Assembly (NCBI RefSeq): GCF_040954835.1
Contig: NW_027168257.1
Span: 62,001-126,000, forward strand
Direction: 5' to 3'
DNA from: Lepisosteus oculatus
Taxonomy: Eukaryota > Chordata > Actinopteri > Semionotiformes > Lepisosteidae
Length of the DNA: 64,000 bases
Below the pieces are notes generated by a model. The model was given only the letters and a program-made list of their open reading frames with translations. It was not told the origin of the DNA and made no database searches. This document shows positions 1 to 9,355 of this stretch, piece after piece. A program made the translations under genes and the position numbers. How positions within the stretch are numbered: the stretch's first letter is position 1; each line of letters begins with the position of its first letter.

Positions 1-1453
1 AAACGACCGAGTCTATGCAGCTTAAACGGTGCTCACGTCGGGTTCTTAGCTGAAACGGTGGTAAATCACGCTCACCGCAGTCCTTAATCTTTTAAAAGGA
101 TACAAAATTGAACCTAGTCGCCACATCACATACATCCTGTTCAACGATAAAAAGGTGACATCTATCCTCGATCCAGAGTAAATCTCACGTTGAGGGCATA
201 TTTTTTTCCACTTTACCATGAGTCAGGCTCAGCTGCACAGAGGCGAGAGCAGAGCAATGAGGTCACGGGGACAGGGGAGTCACACGCTGGCGGTTTAAAC
301 ACGCGGAAGAAAACTGAGGGATCCACAGTATGTGGACCCTCCGTGCGCCATCAGTCCGCACTCCGGACTCTGAATCCTGCCATCCAAGTTAAGATCTCGG
401 CGGAACCTGAGGCGCAGTTCCTTCTTAAAACGTAATCTGGTGAGCATTTCTAGAATCGTACTTGTATAGATGCAGCCCTTAATGTGTTGCTAGGTTAAAA
501 TTGATGACTTCTTGAACTTCAGTAGGCAACTGCCCTCTTGATTTCGGATTTAATTTCTTTATTACAGGGGCGCTTTTATGAAGACAGAGTCATGTTCAGG
601 TACTTTGCTTGATGGAGGAAGCATATTTCGGACTCTGTGATCTGCTCACCTGGAAAGGTCTGCTGTACTACTACAAGAGAGAAGTAGAGTCTGGAAGAAT
701 GGACAATTTTATGATGCTTTGGAAGATAATGTTTTTTTTTCTTTGAAATCGAAATGAATCAGAATATCAGTGCAAAAGACAAACTCTTGGTTTGGTTTAA
801 AGAGATATGGTTTTAAAACAGACAAAATGTAGAAAACAGGGGTTTCTCACTTTTGGAAAAGAATGGACCGGGGGTAATATTTTACTAGTTGCAGTGCTGA
901 TCTCACTGGGTTACAGTCCTGCAGTGTCACACCAGGGCCAGTGGCGCAATGGATAACGCGTCTGACTACGGCTCAGGAGATTGCAGGTTCGACTCCTGCC
1001 TGGCTCGGGTCGTTTTTAAACGCATCGGGCTACTCCCTAAGTAGTCTGTGCTACTTACTGCATTGTAATCGAACCCAGTAAGAGATTTCCTTCATGTAAA
1101 TGAACTGCACCTGACAGCTTTAGAAAAACACCTGGGCTCAGTACGGTGTTGAGAGCTCAGCGTTGCTGTTCTAATTAGCACGCACTGCATCGACTATGAG
1201 CCCGAACTTTTCAATTATTCCGATCAGTAAGTCAACACGTAGTCCACATGAACGGTAGAAATATTCTCTTGTCTGTCTCTTGTTTGTATAGAACTGAATG
1301 TCCCTGACAATGTACTGTTAGTTTTAATTGAAGAACGGCATTTGTGTTCAAATATACCAGACAAGTTTATGTAACTGCTCATGCGACACTCAGTTGTAAT
1401 TAGTCAAGAAATAAAGTCGAACAACAGCTGCGAGTTTGATTGTGAACGTATGA
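1..1453 (+). repeat. Spacer module A, copy 1 (carries tRNA-Arg)
   Basis: This spacer recurs in inverted orientation at 13966-15415, in direct orientation (first half only) at 49385-50120, and as a diverged direct copy around 33640-34680. Three copies keep an 81-codon open frame (190-435 here). Its protein resembles nothing I know, so I do not call it a gene. The copy holds a tRNA-Arg gene. Its right end at 1448-1453 matches the uninterrupted TA site into which the TIR element at 10508-13963 inserted in the inverted copy. Confidence 0.85.
935..1007 (+). tRNA. tRNA-Arg(ACG)
   Basis: A 73-nt cloverleaf matches vertebrate tRNA-Arg(ACG) almost base for base. The acceptor GGGCCAG pairs with CTGGCTC, the anticodon loop is CTACGGC and the T-arm is GCAGG/CCTGC. 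A run of five T follows within ten bases as the Pol III stop. It reads CGN codons in translation and looks intact. Confidence 0.95.
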
Positions 1454-1594
1454 GATTGCAGCGCTTTTTACTTCCATTGACAAATGATAGATATTCGAAG
1501 AGAGATCCTTCAGACCAGCAAGCAAACCCACGGCTATTTCGGTTTTCTATCTAGGCAACGTTGGTGTCTGCAATAGCATACATGAAAGCGTGAT

Positions 1595-1738
1595 GCAGGG
1601 TGAGCGCCCCCCCACCGGCACCATTAACACCGCTTCCAGCTGGAAACTTTGTTTTTCCCTGTAGCTCACCCTCATCCGGGTACTGACCTGGCTAACAAAT
1701 GCTTTGCTTCAGTGGGTTTTCAGTTGCGAGTTGCAAGG
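1595..1738 (-). mobile_element. 5S rRNA-derived SINE (partial)
   Basis: Read on the minus strand, the segment holds a diverged 3' half of 5S rRNA (the GAAGC..AGCAGG region and the CAGTACCCGGATGAGG block). Downstream comes the body of a common fish 5S-headed SINE, with its short GGCGCTC block. A longer copy lies at 40467-40735 in the same position relative to a tRNA-Gly gene, so the insertion predates duplication of the module. Confidence 0.65.
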
Positions 1739-1775
1739 GGATGCAAGTGATGGAGCCGCTCGCTGCAAAAGCTAC

Positions 1776-1846
1776 TGCTTTGGCTGGGAATCGAACCAGA
1801 GCCTCCCACATGGTAAGCGAGAATTCTACCACTGAACCACCAATGC
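1776..1846 (-). tRNA. tRNA-Gly-like gene with anticodon ACC
   Basis: The 71-nt body is clearly tRNA-Gly(GCC)-derived: GCATTGG start, TGGTTCAGTGG D-arm, GGTTCGATTCC T-loop. The anticodon loop reads TTACCAT instead of CTGCCAC, giving ACC. Stem CTCGC/GTGGG still pairs with wobbles. A TTTT stop follows. Vertebrate genomes normally lack Gly(ACC), so this may be a decayed copy or a real variant. The acceptor has one A-to-T change near the 3' end. Confidence 0.75.
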
Positions 1847-2028
1847 TCAGTACCCAGGCCTTCAAAAAAGACGCTTTTTTGGTGCTCTGTTAAAAAAGCG
1901 TCGACATTACCTCTTTCAAAAGGCTTCACTTTCCTAGTCACATTACAAGGCTCATTGAACCCGGGCTGTTTCCTCCAGCGGTATAGTATTGCAGTTAGAC
2001 AGCACGATGCCTGCAAGACTATGTCACG

Positions 2029-2169
2029 CTCTGACGAGACTGTCAAAAATTGCTTTCGCCGATTGTATTGCAAACCGGCGGAAGCGGGGTATTGGGAAAA
2101 GTTTTCAACTAGCAATAATCGCGCCTCGGCTAAACCTCACAGGCTACGATACTGCCAATGCGCAAAGCT
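2029..2169 (-). ncRNA. U4 snRNA, 3'-truncated copy
   Basis: The gene matches U4 from its AGCTTTGCG 5' end through the 5' stem-loop, the Sm site (AATTTTTGA) and most of the terminal stem-loop. The last five or six bases are replaced by unrelated spacer. The GTTT..AAA..AGA 3' box found 7 nt beyond other copies is missing. One base in the U6-pairing region also differs (GCATTGGCAG against GCAGTGGCAG). Probably a pseudogene. Confidence 0.85.
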
Positions 2170-3472
2170 GACGGTTGCCAGGCAACCGCGGGGATCCTAT
2201 GGAAATCGTCATCAATCGTCTCATGGCATGTCGTTGCTGTAACGCTTCATATTTGTCGTCTTCTTCTAGCTTGAGGTTTTGAAGAATGTCATGACAGACA
2301 AGGGCTCCGTCGGGAACAAAGGGCGTTGTGAGAAAACCGTTGCTTATTTTCAGCAGCAGAAATACAACCCTTTAAATACAAGATGACAGAACAATGACGA
2401 AGGGCATGCCGGGAGGAACTCATGCACTACAGAGGAAAGGGGGTGGGCACGTACAGTTCACATTCAAGCCACAAGTACTCTTCTCGGATGTTGCACAAAC
2501 AAATCCTAACGTCCTGAAAGCATTGCAGCATGTTTGTGTCCCACTTCCCGTGGCTGCAGGACGACTGACACGAAGGGACAAACACAATCTGTGGCGTTTA
2601 GCGTGACATAGTCTTGCAGGCATCGTGCTGTCTCACTGCAATACTATACCGCTGGAGGAAACAGCCCGGGTTCGATGAGCATTGGAATGTGACTAGGAAA
2701 GTGAAGCCTTTTGAAAGAGGTAAAGCACTGCACAACGGAACTGAGGGAGAATCTTACAGGGGATTCTGAGCGGTGTCTGCATACACGCAGTCCGATACGG
2801 GTGCTGAAAGCTTGAGCTACTCTCAATGTCATGCTGCCTTTCCTCGGAGTAAATCTGTTACATTGAAAGAATGCTTCTGGCAGGTTCAAAAAGGGACCTT
2901 TGTTAATTGGAGAAATCAATGATTTCGAATGAATTCTGTATGCGTTAAAAGACAGCTATACACAGAAAACATGCAGGACACTGCTCATGATGTTTCCCGA
3001 GCCGAAACACAGTGCGTTTTTCCAAGCCATCTGACAAAGCCCGCCCACTGAAAACTGCAGCAGATCGTGTAAAGACGTTCAACTTTGTAACTACTGCACG
3101 CACAGGAAGCAGAATAAATTCCTCTTTTCAAACTGTCAAAGGTTTGCTTTGCGAACGCTGCAGGACATCGCACAATCTCTTTTGAACGGGGACAAACAAT
3201 TTCTTATGGGGCGCAGTAAGTACAGACGTTTAAAAAGCTCCACTCATGCCGACGATGCAGCATGAAGAAGCGCAACCTAACGTTTGACAGACAAAGGCCG
3301 GGCGCCGCTATGAGCAATATGAAATCAAACTGACAGCACACGGCGTTTCGCGCTGACTCAAAAGTGATCTCGACAGACGCTGTTCTCTGCATAACGCTGA
3401 AAGAGCTAAAGAGCGTTTCTGTTGAGACGTAACAAGCTTGTTTCTTTCTACCATGATGTTACCATGACAAAA

Positions 3473-3485
3473 TCTGTCTTTAAAC
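3473..3485 (-). promoter_or_regulatory. snRNA 3' box of U4
   Basis: The minus strand reads GTTTAAAGACAGA seven bases past the U4 3' end. It fits the vertebrate snRNA 3'-end signal GTTTN0-3AAARNNAGA. The same motif sits in the same place behind the U4 genes at 26123 and 45435. Confidence 0.85.
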
Positions 3486-3492
3486 ACCTTGC

Positions 3493-3638
3493 TCAGTCTC
3501 TGACGAGACTGTCAAAAATTGCTTTCGCCGATTGTATTGCAAACCGGCGGAAGCGGGGTATTGGGAAAAGTTTTCAACTAGCAATAATCGCGCCTCGGCT
3601 AAACCTCACAGGCTACGATACTGCCACTGCGCAAAGCT
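3493..3638 (-). ncRNA. U4 snRNA
   Basis: A 146-nt full-length U4 gene. The 5' AGCTTTGCGCAGTGGCAG stretch pairs with U6 and includes the 5' stem-loop. The AAAACTTTTCCCAATACC central part, the AATTTTTGA Sm site and the terminal GTCTCGTCAGAGAC hairpin are all intact. It acts in the U4/U6.U5 tri-snRNP in the nucleus. A 3' box follows and an upstream spacer conserved among copies precedes it, so it looks functional. Confidence 0.95.
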
Positions 3639-3720
3639 GACGGTTGCCAGGCAACCGCGGGGATCCTATGGAAATCGTTGTCAATCGTCTCATGGCATGT
3701 CGTTGCTGTAACGCTTCATA
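3639..3720 (-). promoter_or_regulatory. U4 proximal promoter region
   Basis: About 80 bp directly upstream of U4 are nearly identical in all four copies. Reading toward U4 they contain GTTACAGCAACGACATG at roughly -74 to -58, the place of a PSE. Beyond about -80 this copy switches abruptly to the U5 locus, while the others continue with a shared spacer. The PSE assignment is my inference. Confidence 0.5.
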
Positions 3721-3844
3721 TTTGCGGCCGGACACTTCCCGCCTCCCAAAGAAAAGAGCGCCAATCAGACAGGCGGAGACCGAGGACTCGCAGAGCAGAC
3801 GGCCACAGTCGCCGTAATAAGAGCGATTGTGAGCGGTTTTGTTT

Positions 3845-3856
3845 TCTCTCTTTGAC
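3845..3856 (-). promoter_or_regulatory. snRNA 3' box of U5
   Basis: The minus strand reads GTCAAAGAGAGA about 11 nt after the predicted U5 3' end. It is a good match to the 3' box consensus that directs snRNA 3'-end formation by the Integrator machinery. Confidence 0.7.
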
Positions 3857-3867
3857 CAGCCCAGCTG

Positions 3868-3985
3868 CGCCCCACCCGAAGGCAGGGAAGCACAAAAATT
3901 GTATGGAACTCATTCATGCTCCTCTCCATGGAAATCTTTAGTAAAAGGCAAAAGATTTGTACGAGATGAAGAGAAACCAGAGTGC
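3868..3985 (-). ncRNA. U5 snRNA
   Basis: The roughly 118-nt gene carries the invariant U5 loop I segment GCCTTTTACTAAAGAT, the flanking CTCTGGTTTCTCTTC and GGAGAGGA stem strands, the Sm site CAATTTTTG and a 3' hairpin CCCTGCC-TTCG-GGTGGGG with full pairing. U5 aligns the two exons in the spliceosome. The ends are set by comparison with human U5 (116 nt) and may be off by one or two bases. It is the only U5 copy seen. Confidence 0.93.
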
Positions 3986-4117
3986 GTGGCTGGACAGCTG
4001 CAGGAGCCCAGGCCGCCTTCAAGGCCTCTGCCCTGCCGGTCGTGGTTGGTAATGCACCTGGCCTTACAAACGAGCCAGTGGGGCCCGTTCAGCTCCGGGC
4101 TCATCGCCTGTGGCTCT
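3986..4117. promoter_or_regulatory. Shared U5/U1 head-to-head promoter interval
   Basis: Only 132 bp separate the 5' ends of U5 (leftward) and U1 (rightward). Toward U5 a motif ATTACCAACCACGACC starts near -68. Toward U1 a similar motif CTTACAAACGAGCC starts near -55. These are PSE-like in position and resemble the U4 motif TTACAGCAACGACA. I see no exact octamer. A single bidirectional regulatory region is inferred. Confidence 0.5.
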
Positions 4118-4149
4118 CGGCTTACCTGGCAGGGGAGATACCTTGATCA
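4118..4149 (+). pseudogene. U1 snRNA, 5' 32 nt only
   Basis: The segment matches U1 nucleotides 1-32: the 5' splice-site-pairing CTTACCTGGCAGGGGAGA, then TACC and TGATCA. The first three bases are CGG rather than ATA and one internal A is T. The gene stops exactly after TGATCA, where the 5' UTR of a Tx1-clade LINE begins. The rest of U1 is not in the window. Confidence 0.85.
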
Positions 4150-4276
4150 GCCTGTAGTTGGAGTAGTTGGATTGTTTTCTTGTTTTGTGGAAGCAGTGTT
4201 TGTTTTGCAGTTTGAGATGGCAACCTTTGGATCCCGCAAGAATGCTGTACGTTTTGAGCTTTTGGGTGACCTCTTC

Positions 4277-7200
4277 ATAGATAGATAGATAGATACTTTA
4301 TTGATCCCGTGAGGGAAATTGCAGTGCAACAGCAGCTTAACACACACAACACAGCCACAGTGTAACGAATTATATACTAATAGTACAATACATACAATAC
4401 AATACAAGAGTTACTCACAGTCCGGACACACAAGAGGAAACTAGAACAGAACAGTACACAGAAAATCGTATCACACGTATGAATATAAATATAGATGTAA
4501 CCATAGATATAAATATAAATATAAATGTATTGCACAGGTCCCTGGCATATATTGCACAAAAGTGGTTGTAAACGGGAAAAAGAAAAAGAAAAAGAAAGAG
4601 AACAGATGTAGCAGTATATGTGTATATGCGTTTAGTCCAGAAACAGGTCACTGTCGCTGTTGCCTCTGCCAAGACGCAAGGTGGATGCGTTGTACAGTCT
4701 TATGGCAGACGGCAAGAATGACCTCCTGTAGCGCTCCCTGTCGCACCGTGGGTGAATCAGTCTATTGCTGAACATGCTCTTCATTCCTGCAAGCCTGTCA
4801 TAGAGGGGATGGGAGAAGTTGTCCATGATGGCCTCCAGTTTGGACATCATTCTCCTCTCAGCCACTACCTCCAAGGGGTCCAGGTCAGACCCAATGACAG
4901 AGCTCGCTCTCCTGATGAGCTTGTTCAGCCTTTTGGAATCTACTGCTCTAATCCCAGAGCCCCAGCACACCACTGCGTAGAAAATGGCACTCGCTACCAC
5001 CGACTGATAAAACATGTGTAGCATCTTACTACACACATTGAAGGACCTGAGCCTCCTCAAGAAGTAAAGTCGGCTCTGTCCGTTCTTATAGATGGCCTCG
5101 ATGTTCTTAGACCATTCCAGTCTATCGTCGATGTGCACTCCCAGGTACTTGTACGAGTCCACCATCTCCACGCCACTCCCATGGATGTAGACAGGAGTAG
5201 GTTTGACCTTTTTCCTCCTGAAATCTACCACCAGTTCCTTTGTCTTTGTAACATTCAGTTCCAAGTGGTTCACCCCACACCACTCCACAAAGCTGCTGAC
5301 CAGTCCTCTGTACTCCTCCTCCTGCTCACCCTTGATACACCCCACAATCGCAGAGTCATCTGAGAACTTTTGCAGGTGGCATGACTTTGAGTTGTACTTA
5401 AAGTCCGAAGTATAGAGGGTGAAGAGGAATGGAGAAAGAACTGTCCCTTGAGGTGCCCCTGTGTTACTCACTACCAGTTCAGACACGCAGTTCTGAAGTC
5501 TCACAGACTGTGGTCTGCCCGTCAGGTAGTCAGTGATCCACGAGGTCATGGAGGCATCGACTTGCATCTCCTCCAGCTTCCTCCTTAGAAGTAAGGGCTG
5601 GATGGTATTGAAGGCACTGGAGAAGTCGAAAAACATGATCCTTACAGTGTTGCCAGCCCTGTCCAGGTGTGAGTAGGCCCTTTGCAGCATGTAGATGATC
5701 GCATCCTCCACACCAACACTGGGCTGGTAGGCAAACTGTAGGGTGTCCAGTGATGAGCTGACCATGGGTCTCAGGTGGGATAAGACCAGTCTCTCCAGTG
5801 TCTTCATGATGTGAGAAGTCAGTGCAACTGGTCTGTAGTCGTTGAGGACAGAGGGGCGCCCTTTCTTTGGTACCGGGACCAGGCATGATGTCTTCCAGAG
5901 CACCGGGACTCTCTCCAAGCGCAGGCTCAGGTTGAACAGTCGCTGGAGCACTCCGCTCAGCTGATCAGCACAGGCCCTCAGAACTCTGGGACAGATGTTA
6001 TCTGGTCCTGTGGCCTTACCCCCGTGCAGCCTCTTCAGCTCCTTCTTCACCTGGTCAGCTGTGATGGTCAGCCTGGCCCGGGGGATGATGCTCATAGTGC
6101 TTTCAGTGCCGGAGGTGTTAATGGCAGAGGTGTTGGAGAGTGGCAGCTGTGGGGGATGGGTGGGTGAGCAGCCGTCGGGGGTTGTAGCTGTAGGCGGCCA
6201 TGTTTGTGGGGGGATGGAGGAGGTGTTGGGCAGTTGCAGCTGTGAAGGGTTAGGGAGCGTGTGGCTGTGGGGGGATGGGTGTTGCGCCACAGAGGACCCA
6301 GAATCAAACCTGTTAAAGAACTGGTTCAACTTGTTGGCCATCTCCAGGTTCCCTTCTGTTGCAACCCCAGCCTGTTTGAAGCCAGTGATCTCTCTCATGC
6401 TGCTCCATACATCTCTCACCCTATTCCTTTGCAGCTTGTCCTCTACCTTCCTCCTGTAGGCATCCTTGCTCTCTCTTAACTTCTGCTTTAGCTCCCTCTG
6501 TACACGCTTGACCTCTTCCTTATCTCCCCTCCTAAAGGCTCTCTTCTTGTCATTCAGAAGAGCCTTCAGGTCGCTGGTGATCCAGGGTTTGTTATTTGAA
6601 AAGCAGTGTACGTCTTTGGTGGGGATGGTGTTGTCTACGCAGAAGTTAATATAGTCAGTGACACAGTCCACCATGCTGTCTATGTCCTCCCCATGTGGTT
6701 CGCACAGCACATCCCAGTTGGTGGCCTCCAAAGCACCACGTAGATCCTCCATAGCCTCCTGAGACCATCTCCTCACGGTCCTCATGGTCACAGGTTGGCG
6801 CTGGACAATAGGCTTGTATAGTGGTGTAAGCAAGACAAGGTTGTGATCTGATCTGCCAAGGGGGGGAAGGGCTGTGGAACTATATGCATCCTTAGCATTG
6901 GCATATAATAAGTCCAGTGTTTTGTTTTCCCTGGTCGGGCACTTAACAAACTGGTGGAAAGTAGGCAGAGTGGTGGAAATAGATACGTGGTTAAAGTCTC
7001 CTGAAATAGCTATAAAAGCGCTTGGGTGCTTTGTTTGTAGCCTGGCTGTGACTGTGTTTATGACGTCACACGCTACCTCTGCATTTGCCGTAGGTGGAAT
7101 GTAAACAACAACAAAGATGGCGCATGTAAACTCCCGCGGCAGATAGTACGGACGCAGTCCTACGGCTACCAGTTCAATGTCCGGGTTACAGACGCGCTCC

Positions 7201-7872
7201 TTAACATGAATATGTCCAGGATTACACCATCTGTTGTTTACAAGCACCGCGAGCCCCCCTCCTTTCCTCTTACCGCTTTCGGTATTTCTGTCCGCCCGCA
7301 CCGTCTGAAAGCCGCCGATGGTAACGTTCGAGTCCGGAATAAGTTCCTGCAGCCACGTCTCGGTGAAACACATGATACTGCATTCACGATACTCCCTCTG
7401 GCTTCTCACCAATGCTCCCAGTTCGTCCATCTTGTTCGCTAAGGACCGCACATTTCCCATGATGATCGAAGGAAGGTAGGGTTTAAATCTCCTTCTCTTC
7501 GCCTTTCGCGTCGCACCAGCCCTACAGCCTCGGCTTCTCCTCCTCAGCTCCTCCGGCACCGATGGCTTCTCTCCAGTGAGTAGAGGCGGACGCGCTAGCG
7601 CGATCAGCTGGTCCCGCGTGTAGACAATGCCTCTGTGGCTATCGGCATTGCAACTCGATAGCCACAGAGGTCCGAGTATCAGAAAAAACAAGAAAAAGTT
7701 TCTCAGCTTCCTAGTATCCATCATGTTGTGATCGCAAATCTAGTTGCCGGCAAAGGTATGAAGAAAAAACACTAACACACTAGCATTTACTAACTGAAAG
7801 AAACAAAAAGACAACAAAAAGACACGGAGCTGCTGTAGCAGGCTGCCACTAACATGGCGCCATCTTGAATTA
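4277..7872 (-). mobile_element. Full-length L2/CR1-group LINE
   Basis: Read leftward, the element starts near TTCAAGATGGCGCC, has a 150-bp 5' UTR and one long ORF, and ends with a 3' UTR reading CACGGGATCAATAAAGTATC followed by an (ATCT)n tail. That tail and UTR are typical of fish L2-type LINEs. It lies inside ORF1 of the Tx1 element at an ATAGATAG target that resembles its own tail. The 3' UTR contains AT-rich simple sequence near 4485-4535. It looks complete. Confidence 0.85.
4632..7724 (-). CDS. L2-type LINE ORF: endonuclease and reverse transcriptase, 1030 aa
   Basis: An uninterrupted reading frame. A short hydrophobic N-terminus (FFLFFLILGPLWLSSC) precedes GIVYTRDQLIAL. The AP-type endonuclease follows, with GNVRSLANKMDEL, the TETWL motif, SGDFNH and the closing GRSDHNLV. 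The reverse transcriptase spans the C-terminal half: VPVPKKGRPSVLNDYRPVAL, MFFDFSSAFNTI, GAPQGTVLSPFLF, then FSDDSAIVG as the catalytic box. A conserved C-terminal RRASSVIG..HPRCDRERYRRSFLPSAIRLYN region closes it. It copies its own RNA at a nicked target. Length and motifs fit an active or recently active copy. Confidence 0.9.
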   Translation of the reverse strand: MMDTRKLRNFFLFFLILGPLWLSSCNADSHRGIVYTRDQLIALARPPLLTGEKPSVPEELRRRSRGCRAGATRKAKRRRFKPYLPSIIMGNVRSLANKMDELGALVRSQREYRECSIMCFTETWLQELIPDSNVTIGGFQTVRADRNTESGKRKGGGLAVLVNNRWCNPGHIHVKERVCNPDIELVAVGLRPYYLPREFTCAIFVVVYIPPTANAEVACDVINTVTARLQTKHPSAFIAISGDFNHVSISTTLPTFHQFVKCPTRENKTLDLLYANAKDAYSSTALPPLGRSDHNLVLLTPLYKPIVQRQPVTMRTVRRWSQEAMEDLRGALEATNWDVLCEPHGEDIDSMVDCVTDYINFCVDNTIPTKDVHCFSNNKPWITSDLKALLNDKKRAFRRGDKEEVKRVQRELKQKLRESKDAYRRKVEDKLQRNRVRDVWSSMREITGFKQAGVATEGNLEMANKLNQFFNRFDSGSSVAQHPSPHSHTLPNPSQLQLPNTSSIPPQTWPPTATTPDGCSPTHPPQLPLSNTSAINTSGTESTMSIIPRARLTITADQVKKELKRLHGGKATGPDNICPRVLRACADQLSGVLQRLFNLSLRLERVPVLWKTSCLVPVPKKGRPSVLNDYRPVALTSHIMKTLERLVLSHLRPMVSSSLDTLQFAYQPSVGVEDAIIYMLQRAYSHLDRAGNTVRIMFFDFSSAFNTIQPLLLRRKLEEMQVDASMTSWITDYLTGRPQSVRLQNCVSELVVSNTGAPQGTVLSPFLFTLYTSDFKYNSKSCHLQKFSDDSAIVGCIKGEQEEEYRGLVSSFVEWCGVNHLELNVTKTKELVVDFRRKKVKPTPVYIHGSGVEMVDSYKYLGVHIDDRLEWSKNIEAIYKNGQSRLYFLRRLRSFNVCSKMLHMFYQSVVASAIFYAVVCWGSGIRAVDSKRLNKLIRRASSVIGSDLDPLEVVAERRMMSKLEAIMDNFSHPLYDRLAGMKSMFSNRLIHPRCDRERYRRSFLPSAIRLYNASTLRLGRGNSDSDLFLD

Positions 7873-7897
7873 CTGGCGTATGCAGTAATTGGATCGT

Positions 7898-9355
7898 ATG
7901 CAGTTCAGCAGAAAAGTGTTACAGAAGGAACTTGGCTTTGAACCTCGGCACTTGGATTTCATCTTCGCTCTCCCAGGTCAGAAAGCATCTGAGGTTGTTT
8001 TTGCTACCTATTCTCTGTTTGAACAATGTGTGGATGTGTTTGAGGCAAAAAGAGGGAAAGTTCCTGCCCTTGAGAAGATCATCTTGCAGCCTCTGACACG
8101 GAGAGAGAGGAAAACGGTGCATGTTGTTGTGTTCTCGGAACTGGCAAAGACGGAGGACATTCACACCTGGCTTAACCAGTACTGCATCGTCCACCATGGA
8201 ACTGAGGTTAGAGATGTTGACGGTATAAAAACAGGAGCAAGGAAATTCGAGGTTTGCTTGCTACCGGACAATGTAAATGGAGGCTTAAGGCACCTGCCCT
8301 CTACAATCCGGCTGGGCGCCTGCAATGGCTATGTTTTTTATGTGGGACAACCAAAGGTGTGTCGGCGCTGTGGTGCTGTGGGACACCTGGCATCGTCCTG
8401 CACTGTGAAATGCTGCAAGACCTGTGGCAAACAGGGACATTTAGCCTCTGACTGTTCAATGCTGCCAAAGTGCAATTTATGTGGCTCGGAAGGACACGTT
8501 TTTAAGAACTGCCCTCACGCCTACGCCAATAAACTCAAAATGAGAAAGGATGAGGCAGTGCTTGTTTCAGCCAAACCGGCCCGAAAAGCCAAAGCAAACA
8601 ACAAGTCAAACAAAGAACCCTTGTTGGACAAAGAGTCTCAGGCTCCAGCCAGGATCAGTCCTGCTGTGGCGCTGGGGCCGGTGGAAGAGAAATCCACTAC
8701 GCCCCCACAACCGCAGACTGCACCAGACAAGCACGAGGGTTTGAAAACCCCCGAGAACAGCGAGGACCCCTCCCCCATTCCTGCTCCTCAGAACGAGGGC
8801 CAGTGTGGGGCCCCCCGGTGGAGCGGGTCCAGCGAGGAGACCCAGGATTCAGCGGAGCTGCTTTTCTCAGACTCTGCAAGTGCTACAGATGCCCTCCTCT
8901 CCTCCATCCAGTCCATCACGGAGGATCTGCAGCAGCTGGTGGGTGAGGGGGAAGAGGAGACTGGTGCATTGGCTGCACCCCTTTCCCCTCAGTGCTCCCA
9001 GGAGCTGGACTTGAGGAAAAGGAAAAATGACTCTGTTTTCTCCCCGAGCGAGGAGGAAGGAGAGCATGGCGATGGGGACAGCTGGAACCCCTCCACCCCT
9101 CCCTCTACCCCCTTCCTTGAAATGGACTCCGTGAATGCTTTTACTGCTGCCACCCTGATGAAGGCTCATTCAGAGGATGGCTGGCAGGAAATTGGTAAGA
9201 AGAAAAAGAAAAAGAAGAAGGTAACTAGTGAGACAAAAAAGACTTTAAACTCTCAGACACATATAGATGTATATATCCCACAACAGCAGGATATACATGG
9301 TCAGGGAGGAATAGCAGCTCCAGAATTGACTATTGCTTTGTCTCAGAGAGAGTGA
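7898..9355 (+). pseudogene. Tx1-clade LINE ORF1 (main part), CCHC protein
   Basis: The nucleic-acid-binding ORF1 protein lacks its first 20 or so codons, which lie before the L2 at 4217-4276. The visible part has the FEPRHLDFIFALPG core and PLTRRERKTVHVVVF, then three CX2CX4HX4C knuckles: CRRCGAVGHLASSC, CKTCGKQGHLASDC, CNLCGSEGHVFKNC. An acidic, low-complexity tail ends in a lysine run (near 9200). A ZCCHC3-like ORF1 of this kind is common in fish Tx1 LINEs. The last codons read across the internal deletion joint near 9310. Confidence 0.8.

Larger units (their letters stand above)
1915..3720 (+). repeat. U4 module, copy 1 (two U4 genes)
   Basis: This block of spacer plus U4 recurs inverted at about 25505-26880, and directly at 41790-42330 joined to 45373-46060; part of it recurs at 47935-48475. 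Here the module is doubled, so two U4 genes lie about 1.46 kb apart on the minus strand. The left edge is a recombination joint: spacer normally leading to ACGCTAAACGCC runs instead straight into the U4 3' end. Open frames in the spacers are shadows. Confidence 0.85.
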
